Notes under the pieces: generated by a model | What the model was told of the DNA's origin: nothing | What the model saw: the letters and a program-made list of their open reading frames with translations, nothing else | The model's database searches: none | Made by a program: the position numbers and the translations under genes | Origin: Viridothelium virens | Taxonomy: Eukaryota > Ascomycota > Dothideomycetes > Trypetheliales > Trypetheliaceae | Length of the DNA: 64,000 bases | Assembly: GCA_010094025.1 (NCBI GenBank) | Contig: ML991829.1 | Location: 124,001-188,000 of the forward strand | Reading direction: 5' to 3' | In this document: in pieces, positions 43,942 through 54,200 of the stretch | How the letters are laid out: every line of letters begins with the position of its first letter | Position numbering within the stretch: position 1 is the stretch's first letter

Positions 43942-45375
43942 TTAGGCTCTAGCCCTCTTTGCGTCCCTCTCTGCCCCCTCTTCGAACCCTCTGTCCTTCC
44001 TAAGGTCCATCCGGTCTTCGATCACCTTTACGATCTTAGTCCACTCCATCATAGCCCCGTCGCCTGTATCGCCACAAGCCAAGGCTTTTTCCTGCGGCCG
44101 TAACACCTCAATCCATCCATCACGATTGACACCCCAATCCCATTCCAAAACCCTCATCTGCGTCTTCGTCACAGGATGCTTCCACATCGCCGTATTCATC
44201 GCCGGCGCCACCACAATCACCTTCCTCCTCTTATGCACGGGTGCGAGCGGCTTCGCCGGCTGAATCGGCGCAAAGCTCGGCGTCGCATACTTACTGCTCA
44301 TCATGTCCCCTCCTACAGCACTCCTCTTGGCCGCACTCCCATTACCAGCCGCAGCAGCACCTGCAGCACCTCCCTCCACCCGATCCGCCTCCTTCCCTCC
44401 TCCCTCCAACCCCCTCCCCCCAAACCTCGGCGGCCCATCAATCCCCGCATCAACATCCCACGCCCTAACCACCTCCCCCAACAAATCCTCTCCAATCCCG
44501 ACAACCATCCTCCCCATCGCCGCCGCACTCAACGGCGCCACAACCAGCAGATCCGCCCACCGCCTCAACTCGACATGCAAGATGGGGGCTCCCCGCGTCC
44601 ACGGCCGCGCCCACTCGTCCTCATCGGTGAAGACGGCCTGCACGCCCTGGAAGCCGCGCAGCGTCGCCCAGTGCGGCTGCTCGGCGGATTGCGCGGCGAG
44701 GAAGCGGGTGGCGGCGCGGGTGAGCAGGACGATGACGGAGAGCGAAGAGGTGTGTGCGGAGAGCGCTTGCAGGATTAGAGGGAGCTTGATGGTGGCGACG
44801 GAGCCGGTGCAGGCGAGGAGGAGGTGCGATTTCTTGTCCTGGGCGTGATCGGAGGCTTTGAAGGGCGGGGAGGAGATGGTGGGTGGGTGTTGGAAGGGGG
44901 AGAGCGGGGTGTGGTGCGGGAGGTGCGGGGGGGGAGGAGAGGGAGAGGTGGAGGAGGTGCGGGTGCGTTTGGTTCCGCGGGGGTTGGGGGATGGTGCTGT
45001 GGGGGGAGGGATGCTATCGTGGTGAGGGCCTGAGGGGGTGATGGAGTTGTTCGTCGGGTTGGAATGATCAGCTTGCATGAGATGCTGTCGCTCTTGATCT
45101 CCCTCCTGTGTAGTTTCTGAGAGATTGGTATTGTTTCCACTCTCCGGGTTCGTCTGATAACCTGCTTGAATTGCTGCGAGGATTCCTTTATTCCGAGCTA
45201 CTCGACTGGCAAACTCTGCGTCGTGCTGCTGGGTCGGGCTTGTCTCGTTCTGAGCGGCTCGAGCTGTTTTAAGGCGCTCGCGATTCTCAGCATGGATCAG
45301 GGCAAGTTTTTCCTGATATGCTTTGTCCTGTCCTGGGTCTTCAGGATTTACGGCGAAGCTAGGATGATACATCAC
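43942..45375 (-). CDS. Phosphopantothenoylcysteine decarboxylase (Hal3/Cab3-type flavoprotein)
   Basis: Single-exon gene of 477 aa. Residues 1-180 are an extension, starting HPSFAVNPEDPGQ and then low-complexity Pro/Ser/Thr. The flavoprotein domain begins at about residue 183 (KSHLLLACTGSVATIKLPLI). Catalytic residues are present: His in ILHVELRRWADLLVVAPL, Asn in APAMNTAMWKHPVT, and Cys in ALACGDTGDGAMMEW, so it should decarboxylate 4'-phosphopantothenoylcysteine in CoA synthesis. Between WDVD and VIVVAPAMN there is an insertion of about 80 residues rich in Gly, Ala and Glu. The long acidic tail of yeast Hal3/Vhs3 is missing; the end is charged but short. A 68-codon ORF 20 bases upstream copies its N-terminus. 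Coding-strand composition runs from C-rich to G-rich. Confidence 0.88.
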   Translation of the reverse strand: MMYHPSFAVNPEDPGQDKAYQEKLALIHAENRERLKTARAAQNETSPTQQHDAEFASRVARNKGILAAIQAGYQTNPESGNNTNLSETTQEGDQERQHLMQADHSNPTNNSITPSGPHHDSIPPPTAPSPNPRGTKRTRTSSTSPSPPPPHLPHHTPLSPFQHPPTISSPPFKASDHAQDKKSHLLLACTGSVATIKLPLILQALSAHTSSLSVIVLLTRAATRFLAAQSAEQPHWATLRGFQGVQAVFTDEDEWARPWTRGAPILHVELRRWADLLVVAPLSAAAMGRMVVGIGEDLLGEVVRAWDVDAGIDGPPRFGGRGLEGGGKEADRVEGGAAGAAAAGNGSAAKRSAVGGDMMSSKYATPSFAPIQPAKPLAPVHKRRKVIVVAPAMNTAMWKHPVTKTQMRVLEWDWGVNRDGWIEVLRPQEKALACGDTGDGAMMEWTKIVKVIEDRMDLRKDRGFEEGAERDAKRARA

Positions 45376-45395
45376 TCCAAATAAATATAGTCTTC

Positions 45396-45602
45396 CTATC
45401 TCCTGCTAAGTCCTTGCTGTGAAGTCTGGGATGGGTTAGGATTGTGTTCTGTTGTCTGAGATAGAATAGAGCCGGTACTGTCGGCCGGGGAAGGCTGCTG
45501 AGCTGCTACGAGACGTTCGCGGTTCTGAGCTTCTAGGCTGGCCAGCTGTTCGTCGTATTGTACAGGGGTTTGCGGGTTCACGGTAAAGGAGGGACGGTCC
45601 AT
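45396..45602 (-). CDS. 68-codon ORF duplicating the N-terminus of the downstream decarboxylase
   Basis: Starts MDRPSFTVNPQTPVQYDEQL and continues through AQNRERLVAAQQ. Aligned by eye to the start of the neighbouring decarboxylase (HPSFAVNPEDPGQ, then AENRERLKTARAAQ) it shares about 19 of 34 residues, with one three-residue gap. Its stop codon is only 20 bases before the decarboxylase ATG on the same strand, and there is no splice donor that would join the two. It may be a short gene of its own, or an upstream ORF within the decarboxylase transcript that lowers its translation. Beyond residue 40 it is Ser/Gln/Asn-rich and unrelated. Confidence 0.62.
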   Translation of the reverse strand: MDRPSFTVNPQTPVQYDEQLASLEAQNRERLVAAQQPSPADSTGSILSQTTEHNPNPSQTSQQGLSRR

Positions 45603-45850
45603 TATTCCAGACTAAGCAATAAGCAAGGAACCATGCAGCCGCAAGCCACGAGGCATAGCGAAGGTTGATTAAGGTGACTGTGCCGGTGTGACATTCGTAA
45701 TCATGGCTGCTGTCCCCTGCCGCGGCTCCCTTCGAGCTGATGTCATTGGCTTCAATCTTCGCTCCTCCCTTTTCAAGCCCTGGTGAGCCTGGCGCCTACG
45801 CCTCCCCCTCAATCAAACCACCCAGGAACGCGAGTCCCGTGTATAAGACC

Positions 45851-46519
45851 ATGCTAGGACGGACAGCAATATCATCTGTACGTCTCTGCGACCGCTTACT
45901 TTCATGATCCTCATCAGCCTAATCTCCCCATGCAGGCCGTACGGCAAGCTTCCCACCCTTATACGAAACCTCTCTCCACACGAATCCTCTCCCCCAAAAA
46001 CCATGGACGGTTCACACCAGTACCAGTTCGACTTCTATCGACAGAGACGCGCGCTGCGATCGACAAGGCTGTAGCCACATCGCCAGTCGTGCTATTCATG
46101 AAAGGGACACCAGAGACGCCACAGTGTGGATTTTCGCGAGCCAGCATCCAGATTCTCGGATTACAGGGGGTGGATCCAGGAAAATTCACGGCGTTCAATG
46201 TATTGGAAGATGAGGAGTTGAGACAAGGTACGTGGATCGCGGAGTGTTGTCGAGAGGTAGCGCAACATCAAAAAAGAAAGAGAAATTAGTGCTACTGCGA
46301 CAGCCATAGATGCAAATTTCAGGCCAGTGCTGACTCGAACCCCCAGGAATCAAAGAATACTCCGAGTGGCCCACGATACCGCAGCTCTATGTCAACAACG
46401 AGTTCGTGGGCGGATGCGACATCCTAGTGAGCATGCACCAAGACGGGTCTCTCGCCCAGATGCTCGAGGAGAAAGGCGTGGTGATTCCTGCCGAAAACGA
46501 ACAGCAACCGAATCAATGA
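45851..46519 (+). CDS. GRX5: Monothiol glutaredoxin, mitochondrial Grx5 type
   Basis: Exons 45851-45877, 45936-46227 and 46347-46519 give 163 aa. The short first exon (MLGRTAISS) joins [16 protein letters not shown] to make an amphipathic mitochondrial presequence; an ATG at 45930 just before exon 2 could act as an alternative start. The glutaredoxin core has [20 protein letters not shown] with the single-cysteine CGFS active site, [37 protein letters not shown] (TIPQ and GGCD glutathione contacts). Grx5 carries a glutathione-ligated 2Fe-2S cluster and passes it from Isu1 to later assembly factors in the mitochondrial matrix. Confidence 0.93.
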
Positions 46520-46709
46520 CTTACCCCATAGGGTAGGATAGGGATAGGAGGCGAACATATTCACTTCACTTCAATTCTCTGTACATGTTTCACTCAAATA
46601 AATTTGGCGTTCGGATGGCCCCAAATTACATATTGTATCCAAAATTATCATATAATTTCAATTCATTCTTTCATTCTTTCTCCTCCCCCAAACCTTCTTC
46701 TCCTCTACA

Positions 46710-47137
46710 TCACAACTTCGACCTTCCCGTCCCTTCCTTCTTCGCCCGTCGATCCCCCTCACGATCATACTCGACCGCCTCCGGATCGCTCGCTGCTCCA
46801 CGGTCCTCCTCTGTCGGCTCCCGTGTGCTCGTCTCGGCTTTCATGCTTATGGGATCCCCCAGTTGCGACGGATTCGACTTCATCTTCTGCTGCGCGAGTT
46901 CTTTTAAGCTAGCTTCCTTGCCTTGTTGTGATTGGGTGTTGTTGGGCTTGTCATGCTCGGTTGGGGAGGTTTTGCTGGTTTCTGCTTTGAGAGATACCGG
47001 GTCGCCGAGTTTGCTGCGGTTTTTGAGGGGGACAGACGAGTCCTAGAAGGATAGGTCAATGAGAAGGGGGTTCTGAGATTGACTACGAGATCATGTGATG
47101 TTAGTGGAGGGCTTACAGGTCCTGATTTGTTTGCCAT
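46710..47137 (-). CDS. Small protein with two LGDP-KAET repeats
   Basis: Exons 47137-47117 (MANKSGP) and 47042-46710 give 117 aa; the 74-base intron ends TTCTAG. The protein is polar and probably disordered. It contains two copies of one motif: SKLGDPVSLKAETS (about residues 18-31) and SQLGDPISMKAETS (about 69-82), each followed by a Pro/Glu stretch (TSPTEHDK and TREPTEEDR), with LKELAQQKMKSNP between them. The C-terminus is basic (RRAKKEGTGRSKL). I recall similar small fungal proteins but no function. It converges on GRX5 with 190 bases between stops. The repeat pair is perfectly spaced and unbroken, so selection on it is likely. Confidence 0.72.
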
Positions 47138-48493
47138 TGTATGTATAGTAGGAAAATATACTGTACTCCCTTTCGAATTCAGTGAGGTAAATGAGCGCTG
47201 TGAAGACGCGGCGTCTGGAAGGAAGAAAATCGATTATATACGACTGTTTACACTACCTTGGTACTGTTTGGCGCCAAATTCAGAATCTTAGACCTCGGGA
47301 AGATGTTAGTTTGCATGCACTACGTCAACGATTCATAGGGCCGGCTTCACATGCTTCAGGGCCCAGTGACAATCTATTTTCGTATTAGGAGATCTGGCAG
47401 GGTGTAGGCATCTTGCATGACCGGAAATGTCCGAACTTGACGTCCTTTTTTCGGGTCTCAAGATATTTAGTTGACAAACGTGACATGCAAAGAGGCTGGC
47501 TACAAGTCTGATGCCAAACTTGACCTTCATCCAAAATATAACCACCGTCAATACCGCCCGTCTACGATATTGCGGATACCACATATTTGTGTTGAATTTT
47601 CATTCCGTGTATTAGTACTGACACTACTCTGTACCCCTTCCCAAGATCTTCATCCACCTCAGTGTAATTACAATGAAAGCGCCCAGTCAGGGCCCAGAAT
47701 TTCTTCCACGCGCACATACCGCCTAATCAACAGACCAGACTCCACTGCTATATCGCAAAGACACGACTGCAACGCTTGCAAGAGACCCAATAATGCAAAA
47801 AGAAAGACTGAGACGCCGTTTCTTTTTTTTTTTCTTTTTCGTATCCGTCAATGCCAGCCCTCTCCCTTTTTTGTTTCTTGTGTTCTTAGTTCTTGAGAGA
47901 GAGAGAAAAGGCCCTACGTGGAAGGGTGCAGAATATTCCCATTTTCCTTTAGTGAACGCCTTGGCTCACTACGGACAAAGATGATTAGGACAAGCGCCTA
48001 AGATACCAAACCCCGGTTCCAATGCTTCGATTTGAGGATCAACACCAGAGCCATGGAAAGTGCTCAGACAAGATGTCTTCTCGACGGTAAGAGCACCAAA
48101 TGTGCCTCTTTTTCTGTGTTGTCTGTGGTCCGGAAAGCGACCGTAGAGTAAAGATTAATCCCTCGTCCTCGATATGGGAGCCTAGGGTGTTGAAAGATGT
48201 AACCGTGGTGTAGAAACATGCTGAGTAGCGACAGGTAATGAGCAACGCTGATCAAGGGTCGTGACTCATAATGTAGTCGGAGAGAAAGAGATGAGGTAGT
48301 TCCGTTTTTTCGAGTGCGTGATGAAAGGACGAGTGAGGAGGGTTTTTGATTTCGAACTGGGTCGAGTGCGGACATGAAGCCAACGTCAAGGGCCAAAATA
48401 GGTTTGACTTTCAAGCTCAATCTCCACAGCTGATGGAGGTCAGCGATCATGATGCCCACCGATGAACCCGGCACCAAGAAATGGCAGGGAACA
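47138..48493. other. Intergenic stretch upstream of the small repeat protein and downstream of casein kinase I
   Basis: About 1.36 kb with no supported gene. It holds two homopolymer-rich patches (T-runs near 47820-47836 and a GA-repeat near 47898-47910). The 141-codon frame at 47471 has no recognisable content. Confidence 0.45.
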
Positions 48494-50092
48494 TTACCCG
48501 CAGCAGATGGCACTCAAAAACTTTTGAAATCCGCTCTTCTGCGGCTCTTGCCTATTATTCGGGCTTGTCTGTGTTTGTTGTCCCTGTTGACTCTGTTGAG
48601 TCGCACGGTTCGCCAGATTCGGAGTGCTATTCTGAAAATGGCCTGCTGTGCTTCCTTCGGGTCCCACCATATCGACTCCACTCTTTCTTTTTGCTATGTC
48701 TGCCCCAGCATAGCCAGGCTGGCTAGTTCTAGGCGTGCCGCCCTGTGGAGTTTGATGGCGTGATGGACCTTGTGGGGGTCGTGCTTGGTTGGGTTTGGGA
48801 AGTTCCTGATTCAGTCGGTCTTGTGGGACCTTGGAGACCCGGTTTGGGGCGTTGACAAGTTCGCGGGCTGAGGAATTGGGTGGGTTAGCAATGGGATGAT
48901 GGAGGTCATTGCGTTGAGAGCTGCGTTGGGCCTCCCAACCTTTGCCGCCATTGAGCTTCATCCAATCGTACTCGCCATCCTCGACTTCGCCAGTATTTTT
49001 GAGAGCTTGTGTGAATAGGTCACGGAGGTAGTCGTAGTCCGGGGTATCCTCGAAGCCGAGGTTGCGGACATAGCTCAAGTATTTGTTGAATTCCTCTGTG
49101 TCAAAGGTTAGTTTGTCGTGTCACTGAATATGTCTGGGGGAGCCGTTCGGGCTATAGAGGCACTACCTGGAAACCCATCACAGAGGTCCTTGATAGCTGT
49201 CGTCTGCTTCTTCTCTCCAATCTTCTCGTACTTTTGTTTGTTGGTAGCCGCCTTCAGGCCTTGCCAAGGTAAACCACCTCGTAGAAAGTACATGAAGACG
49301 TGCCCTAGGGCTTCCAAATCGTCTCGCCGTGATTGCTCTCTTCCCAAGTGTGTGTTGATGGACATGTAGCGGGCGGTTCCGGAGAGTGACTTTCGTTCTC
49401 TGTAGGGAATGTGTTGTTTCGTTTTGGGGTCTCGGTATTGTTTTGCCATACCGAAATCGACGACATGGATCACGTTTGCCGCCTTAGAGTTTGGTCGGCC
49501 AATGAGGAAATTATCGGGTTTGATGTCTCGGTAGATGAGGTTCTTTTCATGTATTGTTTGGACTCGCGACAGCTAGGGTGGTGGTCAGCAGATCAGCCAT
49601 TATCGACAGGTATTGGGTACGAACCATCTGTTTGGCAACCATTACCACCGTCTTGATTGAGAAGCGTCGGTTACAGTGATCGAAAAGATCTTCTAAGCTG
49701 GGTCCAAGGAGGTCGATGACAAGGATATTATGGAGGCCTTCTTGGCCGAAATAGTAGACATTAGGAATGCCAGCTACAACACCTATTGAGTTAGGACTGC
49801 TACGGCTGAAGAAGCAGAGGTCACTTACGGCATCCAACTAGTATCTTGTATGTTCGATACTCATCTCTGAGTTGAGGAGCATCGCTCTTTCGAGGTTCCT
49901 GTAGTCTTCGGTCAGAACTTCACGATGCTGTTTAGGCGCCACGACAGGGGCTCCACGTACGAATTTGATGGCAACCTGTTGGTTGTTCAGGAGATTTGTG
50001 CCCTCGAAGATAACTCCGAAAGAGCCTTCGCCAATCTTCTTGCCAACACGGTAGTGGACGCCGACGACGTTTGAGGAGGAGGACGAAGCCAT
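48494..50092 (-). CDS. ckiA: Casein kinase I, Yck/CkiA type
   Basis: Exons 50092-49961, 49898-49829, 49773-49625, 49572-49167 and 49095-48494 give 452 aa. The kinase domain starts [18 protein letters not shown] (P-loop) with [19 protein letters not shown], then [20 protein letters not shown], catalytic [22 protein letters not shown], and the CK1-specific [16 protein letters not shown] in place of APE. The C-terminal 150 residues are Gln/Pro/Asn-rich and end SAICCG; paired cysteines near the end suggest palmitoylation as in yeast Yck1/2, anchoring the enzyme at the plasma membrane. This kinase controls endocytosis, polarity and nutrient transporters. All splice joins restore near-invariant CK1 sequence. 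Confidence 0.94.
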
Positions 50093-51268
50093 CCTGTCGG
50101 CCGGGAGGTCCTTGGAGGGAGCTTCAGCGTAACCCGGTACGAACGCCAGAATTGGGTGGTCAAGTGGAAGGTAGAAATTGTAGAAAGGTAGGCTTCACGC
50201 TTTCCTCTGATTAGACGCGATCCGAATGTGGTGATCGAAGTCTGAGTGAGGATGGCAGCAGTAGTCAGTGGGCAGTCGGTGAGTAAGGAGAGCGTGAGAG
50301 GTTCTGGTGGTCTCGAATTCGGCACGCCTCTGGCGGGCCTAGCGCGACGGGCAGCCAGTCGCCCGTGCGCCCACTAAAACCACGCACAGGACGAGACGGC
50401 GGATGGCAGACAATTCAGCCACCGGCTCTCGTTCTCCGCCTTGGCCTCTCACTACGCGCAGAACGGCTTGCTCCCGATAAGCTTTGCTGCACGTCTTTAC
50501 ATTTCTTCCGTCTGAACGAGCTCCACCACACGGAGGAGTCTCACCACCGTTGGGAGCCACTGGGAGCGCAGCAGCGGATGAAGCACGCCAAGCCTCTGCC
50601 CTAGCCTCATATGTCCCCATGGGCCCCGCAACTCCTGGCTGTCCTGCTCCTGCTTGTATGTATCCGTACCACCGTCTCAGCCTCACTCACCTCAGCGGCC
50701 AGGTCCGCTGCCTACGCGATTGGTGGGATGGTCGGCCGTTTGGCGTATCTGACAACATCTGCAATTATACTCAGTACCTCTCAATCACGACCCCACCGTT
50801 CCTGTCTGACCATCGCTTTTGCCATCGATTTGTGTCATCTCACGAGGTCTGTTACTGATTTGACCGCTGCCAATCACGATGCAGGTACCAGTCTATCGTC
50901 TGCACGTCTGTGCGTGACAAAATGATGCGCCCTTTTGAATTGGGTTAGACCGCTGCATCCATCCACTAGAAAAGGCTTTTTCTCTCCGCATTGGCAATCC
51001 CAAGCTAGGACGAGAACGCGACCTACCGCCGACATTTGCATCTCACGTGCCGCATTCGCATTTATGTTGTGAAGTCCTTGTGTTGGATCTTTACGCTAGA
51101 CTGGTAGCGTCACTGTGATAGTCGGTATTACTGTACAAGAATTGAATAGCAAGTACGCTACTCTTCCGAAAGAGACGCCAAGCAATGCCTCGCCAGACTT
51201 GCCTGTCTGCCATATCCAGGTCTCGCCCTGTCCTGCCCTGTCCTCAGTGAAGCCCTAGAGAATACCAT
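50093..51268. other. Intergenic stretch: casein kinase promoter and Nup133 3' flank
   Basis: 1.18 kb. The part next to 50092 is the kinase leader and promoter. Frames at 50339-50925 have proline- and alanine-rich composition without a domain. Confidence 0.45.
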
Positions 51269-54200
51269 CTACCCCTCCACATCAACATCCATGGCTTCAC
51301 TGTATCTAGTGTCCTCTTCGTATCCTTCCCCGTCATCTGCATTATCCTCGCCATCTGCATAACGAGATTCACCATCCTCATCAGCATAGTCACCCGTCGA
51401 GTCAATCGTAGCGTTGTCGAGCTGTCCAACGGGAGCTCCTTTGCGATTGGTTGGGTGGCCATTGAATGGTATATCCGTAACCATATCTTCTTCAGTCTCT
51501 TGATCCATCTCATCTTCGTAGTCTTCTTCTGCGCCATTGATTTCTCCATCCTCACCGTTAGTCCGAGCATGCCCATTGACCTTCTTCCGGTCATTGAAAA
51601 AATCTTCGTCACTTTCCTTGAGCAATCTTAGCCCTTCTTCAATATCCTCATGGCTTCCACCATTCTCTTCCGACGCTCCCCCCGTATCCGCACTTTTGGC
51701 TTCTAATGCTTTCGACCGATCGAACCAGTATCCAAGTCGGTGGTGCTCAAGGCTATTGTTCAACACCTCATCGTCGGCAGCATTGTCTTTCAACAATATT
51801 TCGACAAGGTCCTTCTCAATCAAGTCATACTCAGTTTTTTCGGGGTCCACATCTGCACCAATGCAGTCTTCTGCGCAATCCAGCTGAAGGGTGGATGAGT
51901 GCTCAAGACGCCTCAAACTTTTGAATGCTCCATATGTCTCGGTCATTCTCAGCTCTTGATTGATTTCAGCGTCGGATTTCCCCTTTGTCGCGTTCACTGT
52001 CTTCCAGTCGTCCCTCACCAGAGCCCGCTTCCAGATCAGCTTCGACCAGGCTCGCTCCAATTCTTCATCATCCTGAAGCCCCATCAGTTTGAGTACCTCG
52101 AGAGCCAATCCACACTCTTGCCCACTGATATCACTTTCTTCATCTTCGCACTTTCGCTGGTCCATGAGAGTGAGCAACTCTACGAGCTCATCAGGAAGGA
52201 GACGCTCGAGGCGCACTAATTTCTCGAGGCATTTGTGCAACATCCTAGCATGGCCCTTGCGATCGAACTTGATAACCCGACTTGCAAATTCCTCTACAAC
52301 CAGCTGCATCTTAGCTGTCATATCAAGGGCTTTTTCCAATAATGGTGCGACATGGGCGAATATCCTCTCTTGGATGTCCAGTAATTTTGACTCGGAATCA
52401 GCAATTTGAAACTTCGAAGGAACTTGCTGTAGCTGTGGGTCTTCGACAGCAGATTGGTTGCTGTACATTGCCGAGCCTGGGTTCATGTTCCACTCCGCCA
52501 TATATGCGAGCTTCGCCATGTTCGCTTCAACCTTGGCGCTCCAAACGTTCTTCTCGGTGAGTCTGACCCAGTTTGTGAGCATATCTCCTGCACATGAGAA
52601 ATCCTTTGTGCCAGTCGTGCCTGCCGTCTTGTTTTCGCCCTTTCTGGTCACCTCATTGATCCACCCAAGCTTCCCATACGACCGTATGTTCTCGCGCAGA
52701 AAACGGGTGGCGAATTCCTCGTTCGCCCGAGCTTCACTGAGGAATCCGCTAAGAGTGCCACGTCGCATGACAGAATGGTAATATGGATTGGCCCATTTCC
52801 ATCCGAATTCTTGGAAGTAACGGGCGATGTACTCGACAAGGACGCGCATGCGGTTGTTGTGATTACGTAGTTCTCCCACAGGATCTGTGAGCTTTTCGCG
52901 CTCCTTCGACGACATGGTCAGTGTGTGTGCGTGTTCGTCGGATTCGTTCGTGATAATTTCCACAAGGAAACCCATGTCCCCCATTTCCTCCGCCAACTTG
53001 ATTGCGTCATCCCAGAGCTCAACTTGTGGCAGTCTACTGATTTGTTCCATCTGCCACACTACTGATGATTGCAGGGCATCTCGTGCTACGCCGCGCGGGC
53101 CTCCATCGTCTTGCGCGCCTTGTGCCTCTTGTGCATCAAGCCATCTCACGTGCTCTCTTGATGCTGTCCGTATAACTCGAATCAATTCTGGAATGCTGCC
53201 GGCAACAGCAGCGGCCTCACTCAGAACAGCTGCAGATGCCATTTCATCTGTTGCCGAAGAATTTTCGAGCACCTTGTCCAAATCGTCGAGTACTTGAAAC
53301 GAATGCCTAACCATTTCTCGGATTGGGTACATGACATCCTCACGTGAGGTCCAGATTTCAGGTATACCAGAGAAATGGGCGGGGTCTGCGTCCAGCTTGA
53401 TGGTATCGTGCTCAAGGCCGTAATCTCTCAGACTGGCAAACCTGAACTGGTAAGCTGTGTTTAGAGTTGAGGTGGCGAGTTTGTTAGCTTCGAGGGTCAT
53501 GCCCAGGTCCGAAAGAATGTCTGCGTCTTTCCTGTAATGTCCCTGTCGGATGGCCTCAAGTGCGCATCTGATGATATACTCAAAGTGATCACTATCTCTG
53601 GTAAACCAAGATCGTAGCTCGTCTGTTTCGCCACGCTTGAGATCCAGCGCCACTCCGCCCACATTATCCACGCAGGCAACGGCTTTCTCAAGGTTGGTCC
53701 GATAACCGGGTCCCTTTTCAGCGTAACGAGCTTCGAACAATGACCAGACAACCCTGGCACATTCAATTTTCTCTGCGTCCCAAAGTAATATCCACTTCAG
53801 GTTTCGAGGTAGCGAGGGAAAGACCTTCCTTAGATAGAGTGCGAGATTGCGCAATAATCGTCCTCGCTCGTGCAGCTGCTCCAGCATGGATGGTTTGGTC
53901 TGTAGCAACTCCAATCGCGATTTAACAATACCCCGACTGACGTTCATCGTAGCACGCCGGATTTGCTCCGATGTGAAGTCTGCCTCAAAAATCTCGTTGA
54001 AGTCTATGAGAGTTCCCCGTACGCCTCCATAGAACACCGCTTGTTCAATTTTGCTCTTGAGACTGTTGCTAGCCTTGTCCAAGGGTTGTCCAGGCCCGTC
54101 TTCAGGTATTGAGAGCCGTAAGAGGCCGGCATCTCTTGCAAAAATAGCAAGTTCCGCTTCCTGGTTCTTTCCCGTGGTCGGTTCTTCGCAGCATCCCATA

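Noticed and set aside
45930-46289. GRX5 as a two-exon gene starting at 45930
   Set aside because: The ATG at 45930 lies in a well-formed intron (GTACGT donor, GCCTAAT branch, GCAG acceptor) and the upstream exon MLGRTAISS makes a better presequence; kept only as an alternative start.
46325-46345. tRNA-like B-box (GGTTCGAGTC on the minus strand) in the GRX5 intron
   Set aside because: No matching A-box or cloverleaf could be folded around it; the bases serve as branch site and acceptor of the intron.
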